A stretch of DNA of 9,357 nt from XYA12-FULL-58-9 sp001798605. GTDB taxonomy: Bacteria > Myxococcota > XYA12-FULL-58-9. The notes beneath the pieces are model-generated. The model ran no database searches and was not told the DNA's origin. It saw only the letters and a list, made by a program, of their open reading frames with translations. The position numbers and the translations under genes are program-made. Location: contig DAINMX010000257.1 of the NCBI GenBank assembly GCA_036736205.1, positions 1 through 9,357 on the forward strand, given 5' to 3'. Shown here piece by piece: positions 1-7,468 of this stretch; position 1 is the stretch's first letter, and each line of letters starts with the position of its first letter.

Positions 1-1601
1 CCCAACCGGAGCTCCCCGACCTCGACGATTTCGAGGTCTACGGCCAGGGGACATCGAGCCAAATGCAAATCATCAATGGCTCAGTCTCATCTAGCACGGC
101 GCACACCTACGCCCTGGTGCCAAAAAGGCAGGGCAAGTTCACCATTGGTCCCATCACGGTTCGTGTTGGCGGTGAGGTTTTCAAGACATCGCCGTTCCAA
201 GTTGATGTCGCAGCTGCCGGCGCGACGCCAAAAGGGCAAAGCAACGCGATCGACACCGACGACTTGTTTTTGACCGCAAAGGCATCGACCCTCGAGCCGT
301 ATGTCGGTGAACAGGTTGTCTACACCCTGAGATTCTACCAACGGGTGCAACTTGCGGAGGGCGCGCTCCAGCCACTCGAGTTTCCTGGCTTGGTGCAGCA
401 TCAGCTCGGCGACAAGCGAGTCTTCGATGCAACAGTTAACGGCTCCAATTACAACGTTACCGAATTTCGTTGGGCACTGTTTCCCCAACGGCCTGGCACG
501 GTATCCATTCCAGCGGCCGTCGTCGATTGCGAGGTCGTCGTTCGCAGACAGCAACGAAGAAGAAGTTTTTTCGACACGGATTTCTTCGGACGCGGCCAAA
601 CGCAAAAACACCAAGTACGCAGCAACGCTGTCGAGCTGAAAGCAAGAGCTCTGCCGCCCGCGCCTAGTGATTTCGCAGGGCTCGTTGGTTCCTTCGATGT
701 TTCCGCCAAAGCCAGCGAGAAACAGTTGCATGTTGGTGAGTCCACGACCCTGACTGTCAGCATCAGCGGCCGAGGCAATGCCGATGCTATCTCTGAGCCG
801 ACTATCCCAGGACTCGACCAATTCAAGACCTATGACGACAAACCCACCTCCAGCGTTCAAGCCGACCAGAACGGTCTTGCGGGCAACAAGACCTATGTGA
901 AAGGTTTGGTCCCTTTGGCGGAGGGCACCCACAGAATTGGCCCAGTGGAGATTGTCTATTTTGACCCCACTGGCGAGCGTTTCAAACGCACACGCAGTAA
1001 CGCCATTGAGCTCGTCGCACTACCAGCAACAGGCAAGGAGGACCTCCGACTCACCGAGTCCATGACTTCCAACTCCGGCAAGGTGACGGTTCGGGTGCTT
1101 GCCGACGACATCTTGCCGATCCATCGCAAGCTCGACGCCTTGAACAACCAAGGCGTCTCTGCCAAGTCCACATGGTTCTTTGGCGGGTTGTTGCTCTCAC
1201 CAGTGTTGCTCTTCTTCGGCACCACCGCGTTTTGGCGACGGCGTGAACGCTATGCCAACGACGCAACCTGGCGGCGCGGGCGCAACGCTCTCAAGAATGC
1301 AATGACCACCCTCGGCAACGCTGTCTCCGCCGCTGATGTCTCGCGCGCTCTGCGCACGTACGTTGGCGACAAGCTCGACATCGAAGGTGGCGCGCTGACC
1401 GAAGAAGAAGCCCGCAACCTGCTCCTCGAGGCCAGCGTCCCAGACTCACTCGTCGACGAGGCGTGCCATACCTTACGGCAATGTGACGCAGCCATTTACG
1501 GGGCGGCAAAGGACAGCGCGCCGGTTGAGGGTTTAGCAACCACCACCAGGGCATTGCTCAAACAATTGGACAAAGCCATCACAACCGGAGGCAAAAGATG
1601 A
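1..1601 (+). CDS. batD: BatD-family protein, 5'-truncated by the window edge
   Basis: BatD is the large periplasm-facing, single-anchor component of the Bat (Bacteroides aerotolerance) envelope system, which usually travels with MoxR ATPase, the VWA proteins BatA/BatB and BatE. The frame is open from base 3, ahead of the first ATG at 63. The upstream residues (PELPDLDDFEVYG, then a Ser-rich stretch and IINGS) already match the BatD N-terminal repeat, so 63 is not the real start and the gene begins outside the window. Tandem beta-sandwich segments follow, with recurring motifs such as FTIGPITVRVGG and HRIGPVEIVYFDP that end in RSNAVEL/RSNAIEL. One membrane helix is encoded at about 1170-1236 (FFGGLLLSPVLLFFGTTAFW), followed by RRRER and a cytoplasmic tail of about 110 residues containing LRTYVGDKLD and a Leu/Glu-rich helix, as in longer BatD proteins. 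The stop codon overlaps the batE start (ATGA). Family assignment is confident; the biochemical role of BatD is not settled in the literature. Confidence 0.88.
   Translation, partial: QPELPDLDDFEVYGQGTSSQMQIINGSVSSSTAHTYALVPKRQGKFTIGPITVRVGGEVFKTSPFQVDVAAAGATPKGQSNAIDTDDLFLTAKASTLEPYVGEQVVYTLRFYQRVQLAEGALQPLEFPGLVQHQLGDKRVFDATVNGSNYNVTEFRWALFPQRPGTVSIPAAVVDCEVVVRRQQRRRSFFDTDFFGRGQTQKHQVRSNAVELKARALPPAPSDFAGLVGSFDVSAKASEKQLHVGESTTLTVSISGRGNADAISEPTIPGLDQFKTYDDKPTSSVQADQNGLAGNKTYVKGLVPLAEGTHRIGPVEIVYFDPTGERFKRTRSNAIELVALPATGKEDLRLTESMTSNSGKVTVRVLADDILPIHRKLDALNNQGVSAKSTWFFGGLLLSPVLLFFGTTAFWRRRERYANDATWRRGRNALKNAMTTLGNAVSAADVSRALRTYVGDKLDIEGGALTEEEARNLLLEASVPDSLVDEACHTLRQCDAAIYGAAKDSAPVEGLATTTRALLKQLDKAITTGGKR
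1587..1591 (+). promoter_or_regulatory. Shine-Dalgarno site of batE
   Basis: GGAGG lies inside the last codons of batD, with a 6-nt spacer to the ATG at 1598. This supports translational coupling and fixes the batE start even though it overlaps the batD stop by four bases. Confidence 0.75.
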
Positions 1602-2398
1602 CCTCCTGTTTCTGCATTGCCCTGTTGTTGTTAGCCGAACCTACGCTTCTCGAGGCCCGTGGGAACCCAAATGCCGAGTCAACCACACCACAAGACGACC
1701 AAGACGACGTGGATCGCGGCACGGGCCTGCTCAAGGGTAGTCAAGCCTATGATGCAGGCAAGTACGATGAGGCCATCATGCATTATCAGGACCTCATCCG
1801 CGCCGGCCTCGACAATGGGTTCATTCACTTCAACCTCGGCAACGCGTACTTGCGGGCTGGACGCCTCGGACATGCCATCGCCTCCTATCGCCGAGCCCAG
1901 AGTCTCCTTCCCCGCAATTCCGATGTCCGCGCCAATCTGCAATTCGCCCGCGAGGCGGCCAAGGATGCGAATCCGCCCAAGCAAACCTCGGCGGTGCTGC
2001 GCACCCTCTTCTTCTGGCATTTCTCGTTGAGCCTCTATGAGTTGCTATGGTTGTTGACCGGCGCAAATCTTATTTTCTGGGTGCTGCTGCTCGCCAAGCG
2101 GATGCGACGCAACTCTGAGCTCCTGCGTTGGGCCGTTGCACTCTTTTTCATTGTCCTCGTCGCGGTCGGTGGCTCCGTCGGCATTCGTATCGTCTTCCCC
2201 CAGCGAATTGCGGTGATAAACGCCTACGAAGTGGACGTACGTTCGGGCATATCCAAAGACACCGTTGTGCGATTCAAGCTTCACGAAGGTGCCGAGGCCC
2301 GGGTCGTGGACGAACAAGACGGATGGGTGCGCATCGACCTCGCCGATGGCAAACAGGGTTGGGTCGAGGGCCAGGCCGTCCTTGTGCTCGACCTATAG
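1598..2398 (+). CDS. batE: BatE-like TPR and SH3-domain membrane protein
   Basis: This 266-residue protein has the BatE layout. There is a short N-terminal hydrophobic segment (CIALLLLAEP, residues 5-14) that may be a signal peptide ending near residue 20, followed by an acidic linker. Two TPR units follow at about 45-112 (GSQAYDAGKYDEAIMHYQDL, then NLGNAYLRAGRLGHAIASYR). Two membrane helices lie at about 145-166 and 177-199, and a C-terminal SH3b-like domain at about 203-264 (EVDVRSGISKDTVVRFKLHEG, then DGWVRIDLADGKQGWVEG). In the Bat system BatE is thought to act as an envelope scaffold through its TPRs; that role is family knowledge. The start is supported by GGAGG six bases upstream and by the ATGA overlap with batD, which implies co-transcription. 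Length and order match BatD-BatE pairs in other genomes. There are no breaks or missing segments. Confidence 0.85.
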   Translation: MTSCFCIALLLLAEPTLLEARGNPNAESTTPQDDQDDVDRGTGLLKGSQAYDAGKYDEAIMHYQDLIRAGLDNGFIHFNLGNAYLRAGRLGHAIASYRRAQSLLPRNSDVRANLQFAREAAKDANPPKQTSAVLRTLFFWHFSLSLYELLWLLTGANLIFWVLLLAKRMRRNSELLRWAVALFFIVLVAVGGSVGIRIVFPQRIAVINAYEVDVRSGISKDTVVRFKLHEGAEARVVDEQDGWVRIDLADGKQGWVEGQAVLVLDL

Positions 2399-2411
2399 AG
2401 TTAGGTCGACC

Positions 2412-3212
2412 ATGACGACCTACGCTGTTGGCGATATCCACGGTTGCCTCGATGCATTGCATCGCCTCCTCGCTAAGATCGATTTCAAGAGGTCGCGCGA
2501 CAAGTTGTGGCTCGTCGGTGACCTCGTCAACCGCGGCACCGACTCCCTCGACACATTGCGCTTCCTCATCGACCACGATGATTGCATCACTGCTGTTCTC
2601 GGCAACCACGACCTCCACGTTTGGGGACGGGCCCTGGGCGTCCGTCCGAAGAAACGTCGCGACACGGTCGACGCTCTACTCGATGCCAAGGACGTCAATG
2701 AGCTCCTGACTTGGCTAACCCATCGCCCTCTCTTCGTCGAGAGTGAGTCGCACGCCATGGTTCACGCAGGACTCTGGCCGACGTGGTCATTCGATGATGC
2801 CAGAGGCCTTGCGACCATCGCCCAGAAGGCCCTGGTGAGCTCTGACGGTCCAGCCATACTCAGCGACTACGGCAACCCGACATTTGACCGGTGGCACAAC
2901 GAGATCACTGGCACCGCTCGAGTTCAGACGATTCTCAACATCATGACCGGCATGCGCGCCATCGGCGTGGACGGCCGCATGTTGATTGACGCCAAAGGGT
3001 CCCGAAACGCCCTGCCTGCCGATGCCCGACCGTGGTTCGATGTGCCGTCATGCCGCACTCAAGACACCGTCATCATCGCCGGGCACTGGGCGGCCCTAGG
3101 TATCTACGTCGATGAACGAGTCATGATCATTGACAGCGGGTGCGTCTGGGGCCATGAGCTCACCGCCATCCGCCTCGAAGACCGCAAGCGATTCTCAGTC
3201 TCCTTCACGTGA
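2412..3212 (+). CDS. apaH: Symmetrical bis(5'-nucleosyl)-tetraphosphatase ApaH
   Basis: ApaH hydrolyses diadenosine tetraphosphate (Ap4A) symmetrically to two ADP, and in enterobacteria it also decaps Np4-RNA. It is a cytoplasmic metallophosphatase. The 266-residue product carries the full PPP-family signature: GDIHG (7-11), GDLVNRG (36-42), GNHDLH (64-69), HAGLWP (118-123), GHWA (224-227) and the ApaH-typical DSGCVWGHELTAIRLED (241-257). Length is close to the usual 270-280. ATG 2412 is chosen because the conserved TYAVGDIHGC block begins at residue 3. The frame stays open for 49 codons upstream, but that part overlaps batE and has no family resemblance. The gene starts 13 bp after the batE stop with only a weak AGG as ribosome site, so it is probably read on the bat transcript. 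Enzyme assignment is firm. Placement behind batE is unusual to my knowledge. Confidence 0.95.
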   Translation: MTTYAVGDIHGCLDALHRLLAKIDFKRSRDKLWLVGDLVNRGTDSLDTLRFLIDHDDCITAVLGNHDLHVWGRALGVRPKKRRDTVDALLDAKDVNELLTWLTHRPLFVESESHAMVHAGLWPTWSFDDARGLATIAQKALVSSDGPAILSDYGNPTFDRWHNEITGTARVQTILNIMTGMRAIGVDGRMLIDAKGSRNALPADARPWFDVPSCRTQDTVIIAGHWAALGIYVDERVMIIDSGCVWGHELTAIRLEDRKRFSVSFT

Positions 3213-3257
3213 CCCGATCTTGCCATACCTTTCTATTCCAGTGGGCCGCTCCCAATC

Positions 3258-6200
3258 CTAACGACGCAACACTCCCGGTCCGAACGCGGTCATCTCCCCA
3301 GCGGCCATGCCGAGCCTCCACGACGAGAAGAAACCCGTGGGGTACTGTTCCTGGGTCCATTCGCTGCCGTCGCCGGCACGTGTGACCAATCGATCCCCTG
3401 TCGCGACGAAAGAAACGTCTGCGTCACCGGCACCGACGAGCTGGCCCCCAGAGCTCACCGCAAGACCTGCGGGAATTGGCACAGCGGCCCAGGCATCGGC
3501 CGAGATGTCGTAACGCCATACGCCGAACTCTGCGGCGAGCCAGACGTCGGCCCCTGGCACGGTCCAGATAGAGTAAATGTCCCCAGCGGGGATGCGCGTG
3601 TCGACGGTCCAGAAGGTGCCGTCCCACTTGATCAATGTCTCATAACCACCGCGAGCGAACGCGAGGTTTGCAGAAGAGACGGTGAGCAGTGACACGGAGG
3701 TGGTCGTTCCGGAGAAGGGATGCAATACGCTCGACCATTGTTCGCCGTCGTAATGCAGGATGGTCCCGATGCCCCCGGCCCACATGTCATCGGCGGCCAA
3801 GCCAACGACCTCGCTGTAATAACCCATGGGTACCGATGTCCAAGAGGAGCTCCAGGCCTCGCCGTTGAAGTAGTAGGCTCTGCTGTAACTGTTGTAGTAC
3901 GACTCCATGAGCCATCCGGTCACGCCATCACCGCTACCAAAGGCAAGTCGGTTGTTGGCATTCGATGGTGAGCGCGTTGCTGTCCACTGGGCGCCGTTCC
4001 AGAAGCCGAACACCCGTCCTTGGGTGCCGACGGTTGTCATGTTGAGGGCCACTCGGGTTGACGAGAAGGGAGCCCAGCCCTCAAGCATAGTGGACACGCA
4101 GCCATCCGAAGGCGTGTCATAGGCGTTGACTCGTGTCCAACCGGAATCGTCATCACGTGCGTAGAAGGTTCCGCCAAGGCCAACCACGGCACTGTGGCCA
4201 TTGTCGGTGTGGGCGTCTGCGATGGCGTAGTAGGGCTGCCCTTCTGCGACCTTCTCCGCGGCCCATTGAGTCCCATTGAAATGCCAAGCAAGGGTTGTGC
4301 TGTGCATGATCCAAATGTCTGCGGGCGTCCGAGGCGCTATGACCGAGCTGATGGAATCGGTGAATCCTGAGGCACCAGAGAGGGAAATCGAGTTCCTGGT
4401 GTCCCCTACAAATTTGTATACACCAAGGCCCCAGCCATAGGAGCCATCGATATCGTAGGTGAGCCACATCTCGCTCGGCTGACCGGCCACAACGTGCCGC
4501 ACGGATTGATAACCGTCGTACACCAAGTCCAAACCAGTGCCGTTCCACTCGTAAATATCCGCGGAGTAGACAAAACGGGGCTTGCCACCGAACCCAAAGA
4601 TGTCGTCCCACCATAGTGTGGTTGCAATCGGCGTCGTCCACGACTCGCCATTGAAGTAACGAATCAAGTCGTCGCCAATAACCCACACGTGCCCCTCCCC
4701 ATCACCCCATAGCGCTTCGATGGGGTCCGACGAATCGTGGGGCGGTGTGTTGTCAAGCCACGTAGACCCATCGTAGTGGAGAACTTGATGGGAACGGGCG
4801 ACCCAGACATCGTTGGCACCGCCGGCCCACACACTCTGGAACCCGGCGGAGCCCCGAAGCATGTACCATCCCCGCAAACTCGTTCCGTCCCAGCGCAGAA
4901 CCGTGCCATGGTCGCCCACCGCCCAAATATTTTCAGTCGGGTCGACATAGACGGATCGGAGCCGTTGGTTCACTGTGCCTGGCATTTGCCAACACCAACC
5001 GTTGGTGGTGCAAATTCCCTCCGGCAGGGGTGTCGCCCCGACACACGTATTCGCATCCACCCCTGATTGCTCGCATGCTCCATCGGCACACTCGCCACAA
5101 CTGATGGTGCGATAGGCGTAACAGTTGTCGGTCCCCGTGTAACTTCCACATGCTAGCCCTAGCCGCACGCACATCGCATGGTCTGACTCTGCGGTGCACC
5201 CGCAAACATTGTTGGTACCGGCGCCGCCGCACGAGGTTTGATAGGAGCACACGCCGCAGCTCTGCACAGTCCGAGTCTGCAGACAATTGTCGAGGGCCGT
5301 GACGGTGCCACAATTAGCTTCCACTCGGTTGCAGAAAGAGGAATCACTCTCAGGTGTGCAACCACAAAGGTTTGTCTGACTGTTGTTGCAGGTCTCGTGG
5401 CTGAGGCATCCGCCGCAATCGGCGACGGTTCGCCACGTACCACATCTATCGCGAAGTGAGACCGTCCCACACTCCGCGTTCACTTCCAGGCACAGCTCCG
5501 CATCGGTTTCCGGGGTGCAGCCACAAACATTGTCGGCACCGGCGCCCCCACAGGTTTCATAGCCGTAACAAGAGCCACAGTCTTCTTCTCGGGGGTCACC
5601 GCAATTGTCGAGACCCGAGAAGCTACCACAGTCTTTGTCGTATCGATTGCAATAGGTCCAGCCCGACTCGGACACACAGTCGGGTTCACCGCAGACGTTG
5701 CTGACGCCACCACCGCCACACCAATTTGGAGACGAGCAAACGCCACAGCTCGCGACATACCGTGATTCACCGCAACGGTCAGTGACAGTCATCGAGCCAC
5801 AGTTGCGGCCGTATGTGCCACACAAAACTTCGTCGCTCTCCCCCTCGCAGCCACAGACATTGGTTTCGCCGCCGCCGCCGCACGTTCCGAGGGAGCATTC
5901 GCCGCAGTCGACGTTGCGGGTGTTACCACAGCCGTCGGTGGTCAACATGTAACCGCAATCCTTGCCATCCCGAGCGCACAACGTCACTGCGGTTTCGCCC
6001 ACACAAGAGCACACATTGTTCGAGCCCCCTGCGCCGCATTGGTATGGCGGGGCACAGGAACCGCATTGGAGGGTGGCACCGCAACCGTTGTCGATGGAGC
6101 CGCACTGCGCCCCGAGCTCAGAGCACGACTTTGCAACGCAACCGGAGCCGCACGCACCGTCGACGCCACCCCCTCCACAGGTCTCCGCTCCCGAGCAGCC

Positions 6201-6704
6201 GCCACAGAAGATGGCGAGGCCGCAGCCGTCGTCGATGTAGCCGCACGCGACTCCGAGTTGGACGCAGTTCTTGGGTGTACAGGTACCAGTGCCACACACA
6301 TTCGCCGCTCCGCCGCCGCCACAGCTCTCGGGGGCTGTGCACACACCACACTCGAGGACAACACCACAGCCGTTGTCGAGTTGCCCACAGGTCGCCCCCA
6401 ACTCTATGCAATTGCGCGGCTGGCACGTGGCGATTGGCACACAACGGTAGTCTGCTCCTGCGGAAGGATTGAACCAGGTGTATCCTGCCTCGCAACCAGC
6501 CTGCCCCGTGGCGTCCGCAAAACAGTGATACTCGGCAACGCATGGCCATTGTTCAGGGTCGCCACAGGCAGCCAAGATCAAGTTGAAGATTAGCGCACTC
6601 GAGGCGATGCCCGTCTTGCTCGTCTTGCTTGGCTTGCTCGTCTTGCTCGTCTTGCTCGTCTTGCTCGTCTTGCTCGTCTTGCTCGTCTTGCTTGGCTTGC
6701 TCAT
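3258..6704 (-). CDS. Giant Cys-rich, propeller-repeat lipoprotein
   Basis: This is an 1148-residue predicted lipoprotein. After Met come ten tandem SKT/SKP triplets (residues 2-31), a hydrophobic stretch and a lipobox LILAAC with Cys47 as the likely lipidation site. Gly48 does not suggest inner-membrane retention. Residues 48-93 form a Cys-containing lead-in. Residues 94-556 are nine Cys-rich modules of 45-56 residues. Residues from about 575 to the end contain about fourteen units of the form DVWxxGxxGxxxxxDGxxW, for example NIWAVGDHGTVLRWDG (592-607), DVWVARSHQVLHYDG and DMWAGGIGTILHYDG. These suggest one or two beta-propellers. Such proteins are common in Myxococcota-like bacteria and have no assigned function. 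A surface-exposed, disulfide-stabilised binding protein is an inference. ATG 6704 is supported by GGGAG six bases upstream, and no later Met precedes the lipobox. The gene is convergent with apaH, 45 bp apart, and is monocistronic. Confidence 0.85.
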   Translation of the reverse strand: MSKPSKTSKTSKTSKTSKTSKTSKPSKTSKTGIASSALIFNLILAACGDPEQWPCVAEYHCFADATGQAGCEAGYTWFNPSAGADYRCVPIATCQPRNCIELGATCGQLDNGCGVVLECGVCTAPESCGGGGAANVCGTGTCTPKNCVQLGVACGYIDDGCGLAIFCGGCSGAETCGGGGVDGACGSGCVAKSCSELGAQCGSIDNGCGATLQCGSCAPPYQCGAGGSNNVCSCVGETAVTLCARDGKDCGYMLTTDGCGNTRNVDCGECSLGTCGGGGETNVCGCEGESDEVLCGTYGRNCGSMTVTDRCGESRYVASCGVCSSPNWCGGGGVSNVCGEPDCVSESGWTYCNRYDKDCGSFSGLDNCGDPREEDCGSCYGYETCGGAGADNVCGCTPETDAELCLEVNAECGTVSLRDRCGTWRTVADCGGCLSHETCNNSQTNLCGCTPESDSSFCNRVEANCGTVTALDNCLQTRTVQSCGVCSYQTSCGGAGTNNVCGCTAESDHAMCVRLGLACGSYTGTDNCYAYRTISCGECADGACEQSGVDANTCVGATPLPEGICTTNGWCWQMPGTVNQRLRSVYVDPTENIWAVGDHGTVLRWDGTSLRGWYMLRGSAGFQSVWAGGANDVWVARSHQVLHYDGSTWLDNTPPHDSSDPIEALWGDGEGHVWVIGDDLIRYFNGESWTTPIATTLWWDDIFGFGGKPRFVYSADIYEWNGTGLDLVYDGYQSVRHVVAGQPSEMWLTYDIDGSYGWGLGVYKFVGDTRNSISLSGASGFTDSISSVIAPRTPADIWIMHSTTLAWHFNGTQWAAEKVAEGQPYYAIADAHTDNGHSAVVGLGGTFYARDDDSGWTRVNAYDTPSDGCVSTMLEGWAPFSSTRVALNMTTVGTQGRVFGFWNGAQWTATRSPSNANNRLAFGSGDGVTGWLMESYYNSYSRAYYFNGEAWSSSWTSVPMGYYSEVVGLAADDMWAGGIGTILHYDGEQWSSVLHPFSGTTTSVSLLTVSSANLAFARGGYETLIKWDGTFWTVDTRIPAGDIYSIWTVPGADVWLAAEFGVWRYDISADAWAAVPIPAGLAVSSGGQLVGAGDADVSFVATGDRLVTRAGDGSEWTQEQYPTGFFSSWRLGMAAGEMTAFGPGVLRR
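3261..4985 (-). repeat. Array of about fourteen propeller-type Trp/Gly repeats
   Basis: The C-terminal half of the lipoprotein repeats a unit of about 40 residues. Each has a (D/N)(V/I/M)W motif, a Gly-rich turn, a hydrophobic strand, and (D/N)Gxx(W). Clear copies include HVWVIGDDLIRYFNGESW, DIWIMHSTTLAWHFNGTQW, LIKWDGTFW and DVWLAAEFGVWRYD. About fourteen units over about 574 residues would fit two seven-bladed propellers, but blade boundaries were set by eye. Confidence 0.55.
5037..6425 (-). repeat. Nine tandem Cys-rich protein modules
   Basis: These are modules within the lipoprotein. Residue ranges are 94-141, 142-188, 189-233, 234-285, 286-341, 342-395, 396-448, 449-502 and 503-556. The first three share the pattern CxxxxCxxLGxxCGxxDxGCGxxxxCGxC. 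The last six begin with a longer CxxE(S/T)D-type motif (CTPESDSSFC, CTAESDHAMC) and use a TxxDxC core. Nearly all close with CGGGGxxNVCG or CGGAGxxNVCG. Conserved even Cys spacing suggests intra-module disulfides. The arrangement implies duplication within each of two subfamilies. Confidence 0.8.
6612..6701 (-). repeat. 9-bp tandem repeat, ten copies, coding SKT/SKP
   Basis: Ten contiguous 9-bp units follow the lipoprotein ATG directly. On the coding strand eight are AGCAAGACG (Ser-Lys-Thr) and two, the first and eighth, are AGCAAGCCA (Ser-Lys-Pro). Units are otherwise identical at DNA level. Because the unit is a multiple of three, copy-number change by slippage would alter only the length of the basic n-region before the signal peptide and never shift the frame. 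Confidence 0.95.
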
Positions 6705-6710
6705 ATTTGT

Positions 6711-6715
6711 CTCCC
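6711..6715 (-). promoter_or_regulatory. Shine-Dalgarno site of the lipoprotein gene
   Basis: GGGAG on the minus strand with a 6-nt spacer (acaaat) to ATG 6704. It decides the start and therefore places the SKT repeat inside the translated protein rather than in the leader. I could not identify a convincing promoter in the roughly 100 bases upstream. Confidence 0.7.
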
Positions 6716-6808
6716 GATCGGTGGACGCATCTCATTGTGATTCGTGGCTGGTGCTTAACCGCACAGGCACAAATCGCCCACCACATGTGTCGGGTTTTCA
6801 AAAATGAG

Positions 6809-7076
6809 CTACCGTCTCGAAAGCCCCTGCTGTCGCCAACCGTCGAAGTGGGCAGCAGATGAGAATGCATCGCCGTACGACGGAGACTGCGGCGTGCCGT
6901 GTCTGCGTGCTTCGAACCTTCATCGTGATATGAACCGGATATCGTGAGGCAAGGGCTGGACGCGTCTGGTGCGTCACGCCAGCCCTGCCATTCTTAGGCT
7001 TTCGCCCGGCACCTTTGCGTTTGCTACCCCAGGTCTCCAGAGTGAGCTTGAGCTGTCTTAGTCGTCGTCGTGACAT
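6809..7076 (-). pseudogene. RAYT (REP-associated tyrosine transposase) relic, core deleted
   Basis: Residues 1-55 of the reading frame starting at ATG 7076 (TWGSKRKGAGRKPKNGRAG, then RPALASRYPVHITMKVR) match the N-terminus of Y1-type REP-associated transposases found in deltaproteobacteria. These are IS200/IS605-like HUH enzymes that act on REP hairpins in single-stranded DNA. After about 6912 the similarity stops. In the next frame (about 6809-6880) DAFSSAAHFDGWR resembles the C-terminal DPFSSAxxFDGW segment of the same family and ends at TAG 6809. The HUH motif and catalytic Tyr, normally in the 100 or more residues between these parts, are absent, so an internal deletion with a frame change is the simplest reading. 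The first frame stays open to 6798 but with unrelated residues. There is no strong ribosome site. The relic lies in the leader region of the lipoprotein gene. It should be non-functional. Confidence 0.65.
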
Positions 7077-7081
7077 CTTAA

Positions 7082-7468
7082 TTTAGCAGTAATTATGATG
7101 CGCGTAGCGCGCAGGCAAAGAAGTGGACCGCCACAATCAGAGCGCGTCTCCCGGAATGGATCCGGGCCAAGGTTGAGCTTGTTGTTCTCGCGGCGCTCGC
7201 CCGAGATAGCATCGACGCCGACATCATCGTCGGCGGCAGTGACGATGACAAGGTATTCGTCGACTACGACCCGCTGCGACGAGGCACGGGTTATGTCAGC
7301 CCGCGGGTCGTGCTCGAATTCGGCGCCCGGTCTACTGGTCCCCAGAAACGCGCGACATGTGGTAGGACGAGGGCCATGTGGACGCGCAACCTCCTCACGT
7401 GGCTGATGGCTACCGAGGATAATGTGGATGCCCACCTTTTCCGAGCAGGCCATGTCCTACGGCGGTGA
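7082..7468 (+). pseudogene. AbiEii nucleotidyltransferase toxin fragment
   Basis: This plus-strand frame is open from just after TAA (7079-7081) to TGA 7466-7468 but has no plausible start codon or ribosome site. Residues encoded at about 7112-7342 read as the middle of an AbiEii-type nucleotidyltransferase: WIRAKVELVVLAAL, then KVFVDYDPL, then GYVSPRVVLEFGARSTGP. The last is the usual YxxPxVxLEFGARS block. AbiEii is the toxin half of the AbiE abortive-infection toxin-antitoxin pair. The N-terminal nucleotidyltransferase motif (KGGTxL) and the C-terminal RTFWEK block are both missing, and the residues after 7342 do not resemble the family. No AbiEi antitoxin gene is nearby. This is therefore a dead fragment, probably left by transfer and decay. 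The assignment rests on one conserved block read by eye. Confidence 0.55.
7099..7113. repeat. Short REP-like inverted repeat beside the RAYT relic
   Basis: TGCGCG-TAG-CGCGCA is a perfect 6-bp stem with a 3-nt loop, 23 bp upstream of the RAYT relic start. RAYT genes are typically bordered by such hairpins, so it may be a left-over REP element. It is short enough to occur by chance in GC-rich DNA. Confidence 0.35.

Noticed and set aside
87..932. 281-codon minus-strand frame opposite batD
   Set aside because: It lies wholly inside a clear BatD coding region and has no recognisable domains; it is a shadow.
2265..2411. Upstream extension of apaH by 49 codons
   Set aside because: This part overlaps batE in another frame and has no ApaH similarity; the conserved protein starts at 2412.
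3242..3254. TGGG-CCGCT-CCCA hairpin between apaH and the lipoprotein gene as a terminator
   Set aside because: The stem is only 4 bp and has no T tract on either strand.
5813..6593. Long plus-strand frames opposite the Cys-rich modules (5813-6472 and 6039-6593)
   Set aside because: They are Arg/His/Pro/Ala-rich antisense translations of the repeated Cys modules, with no ribosome site or family resemblance. The minus-strand protein explains the region fully.
6583..6807. Plus-strand frame with a Leu/Val-rich run that looks like a membrane helix
   Set aside because: The run is only the opposite strand of the AGCAAGACG repeat. The minus-strand frame has a ribosome site and lipobox.
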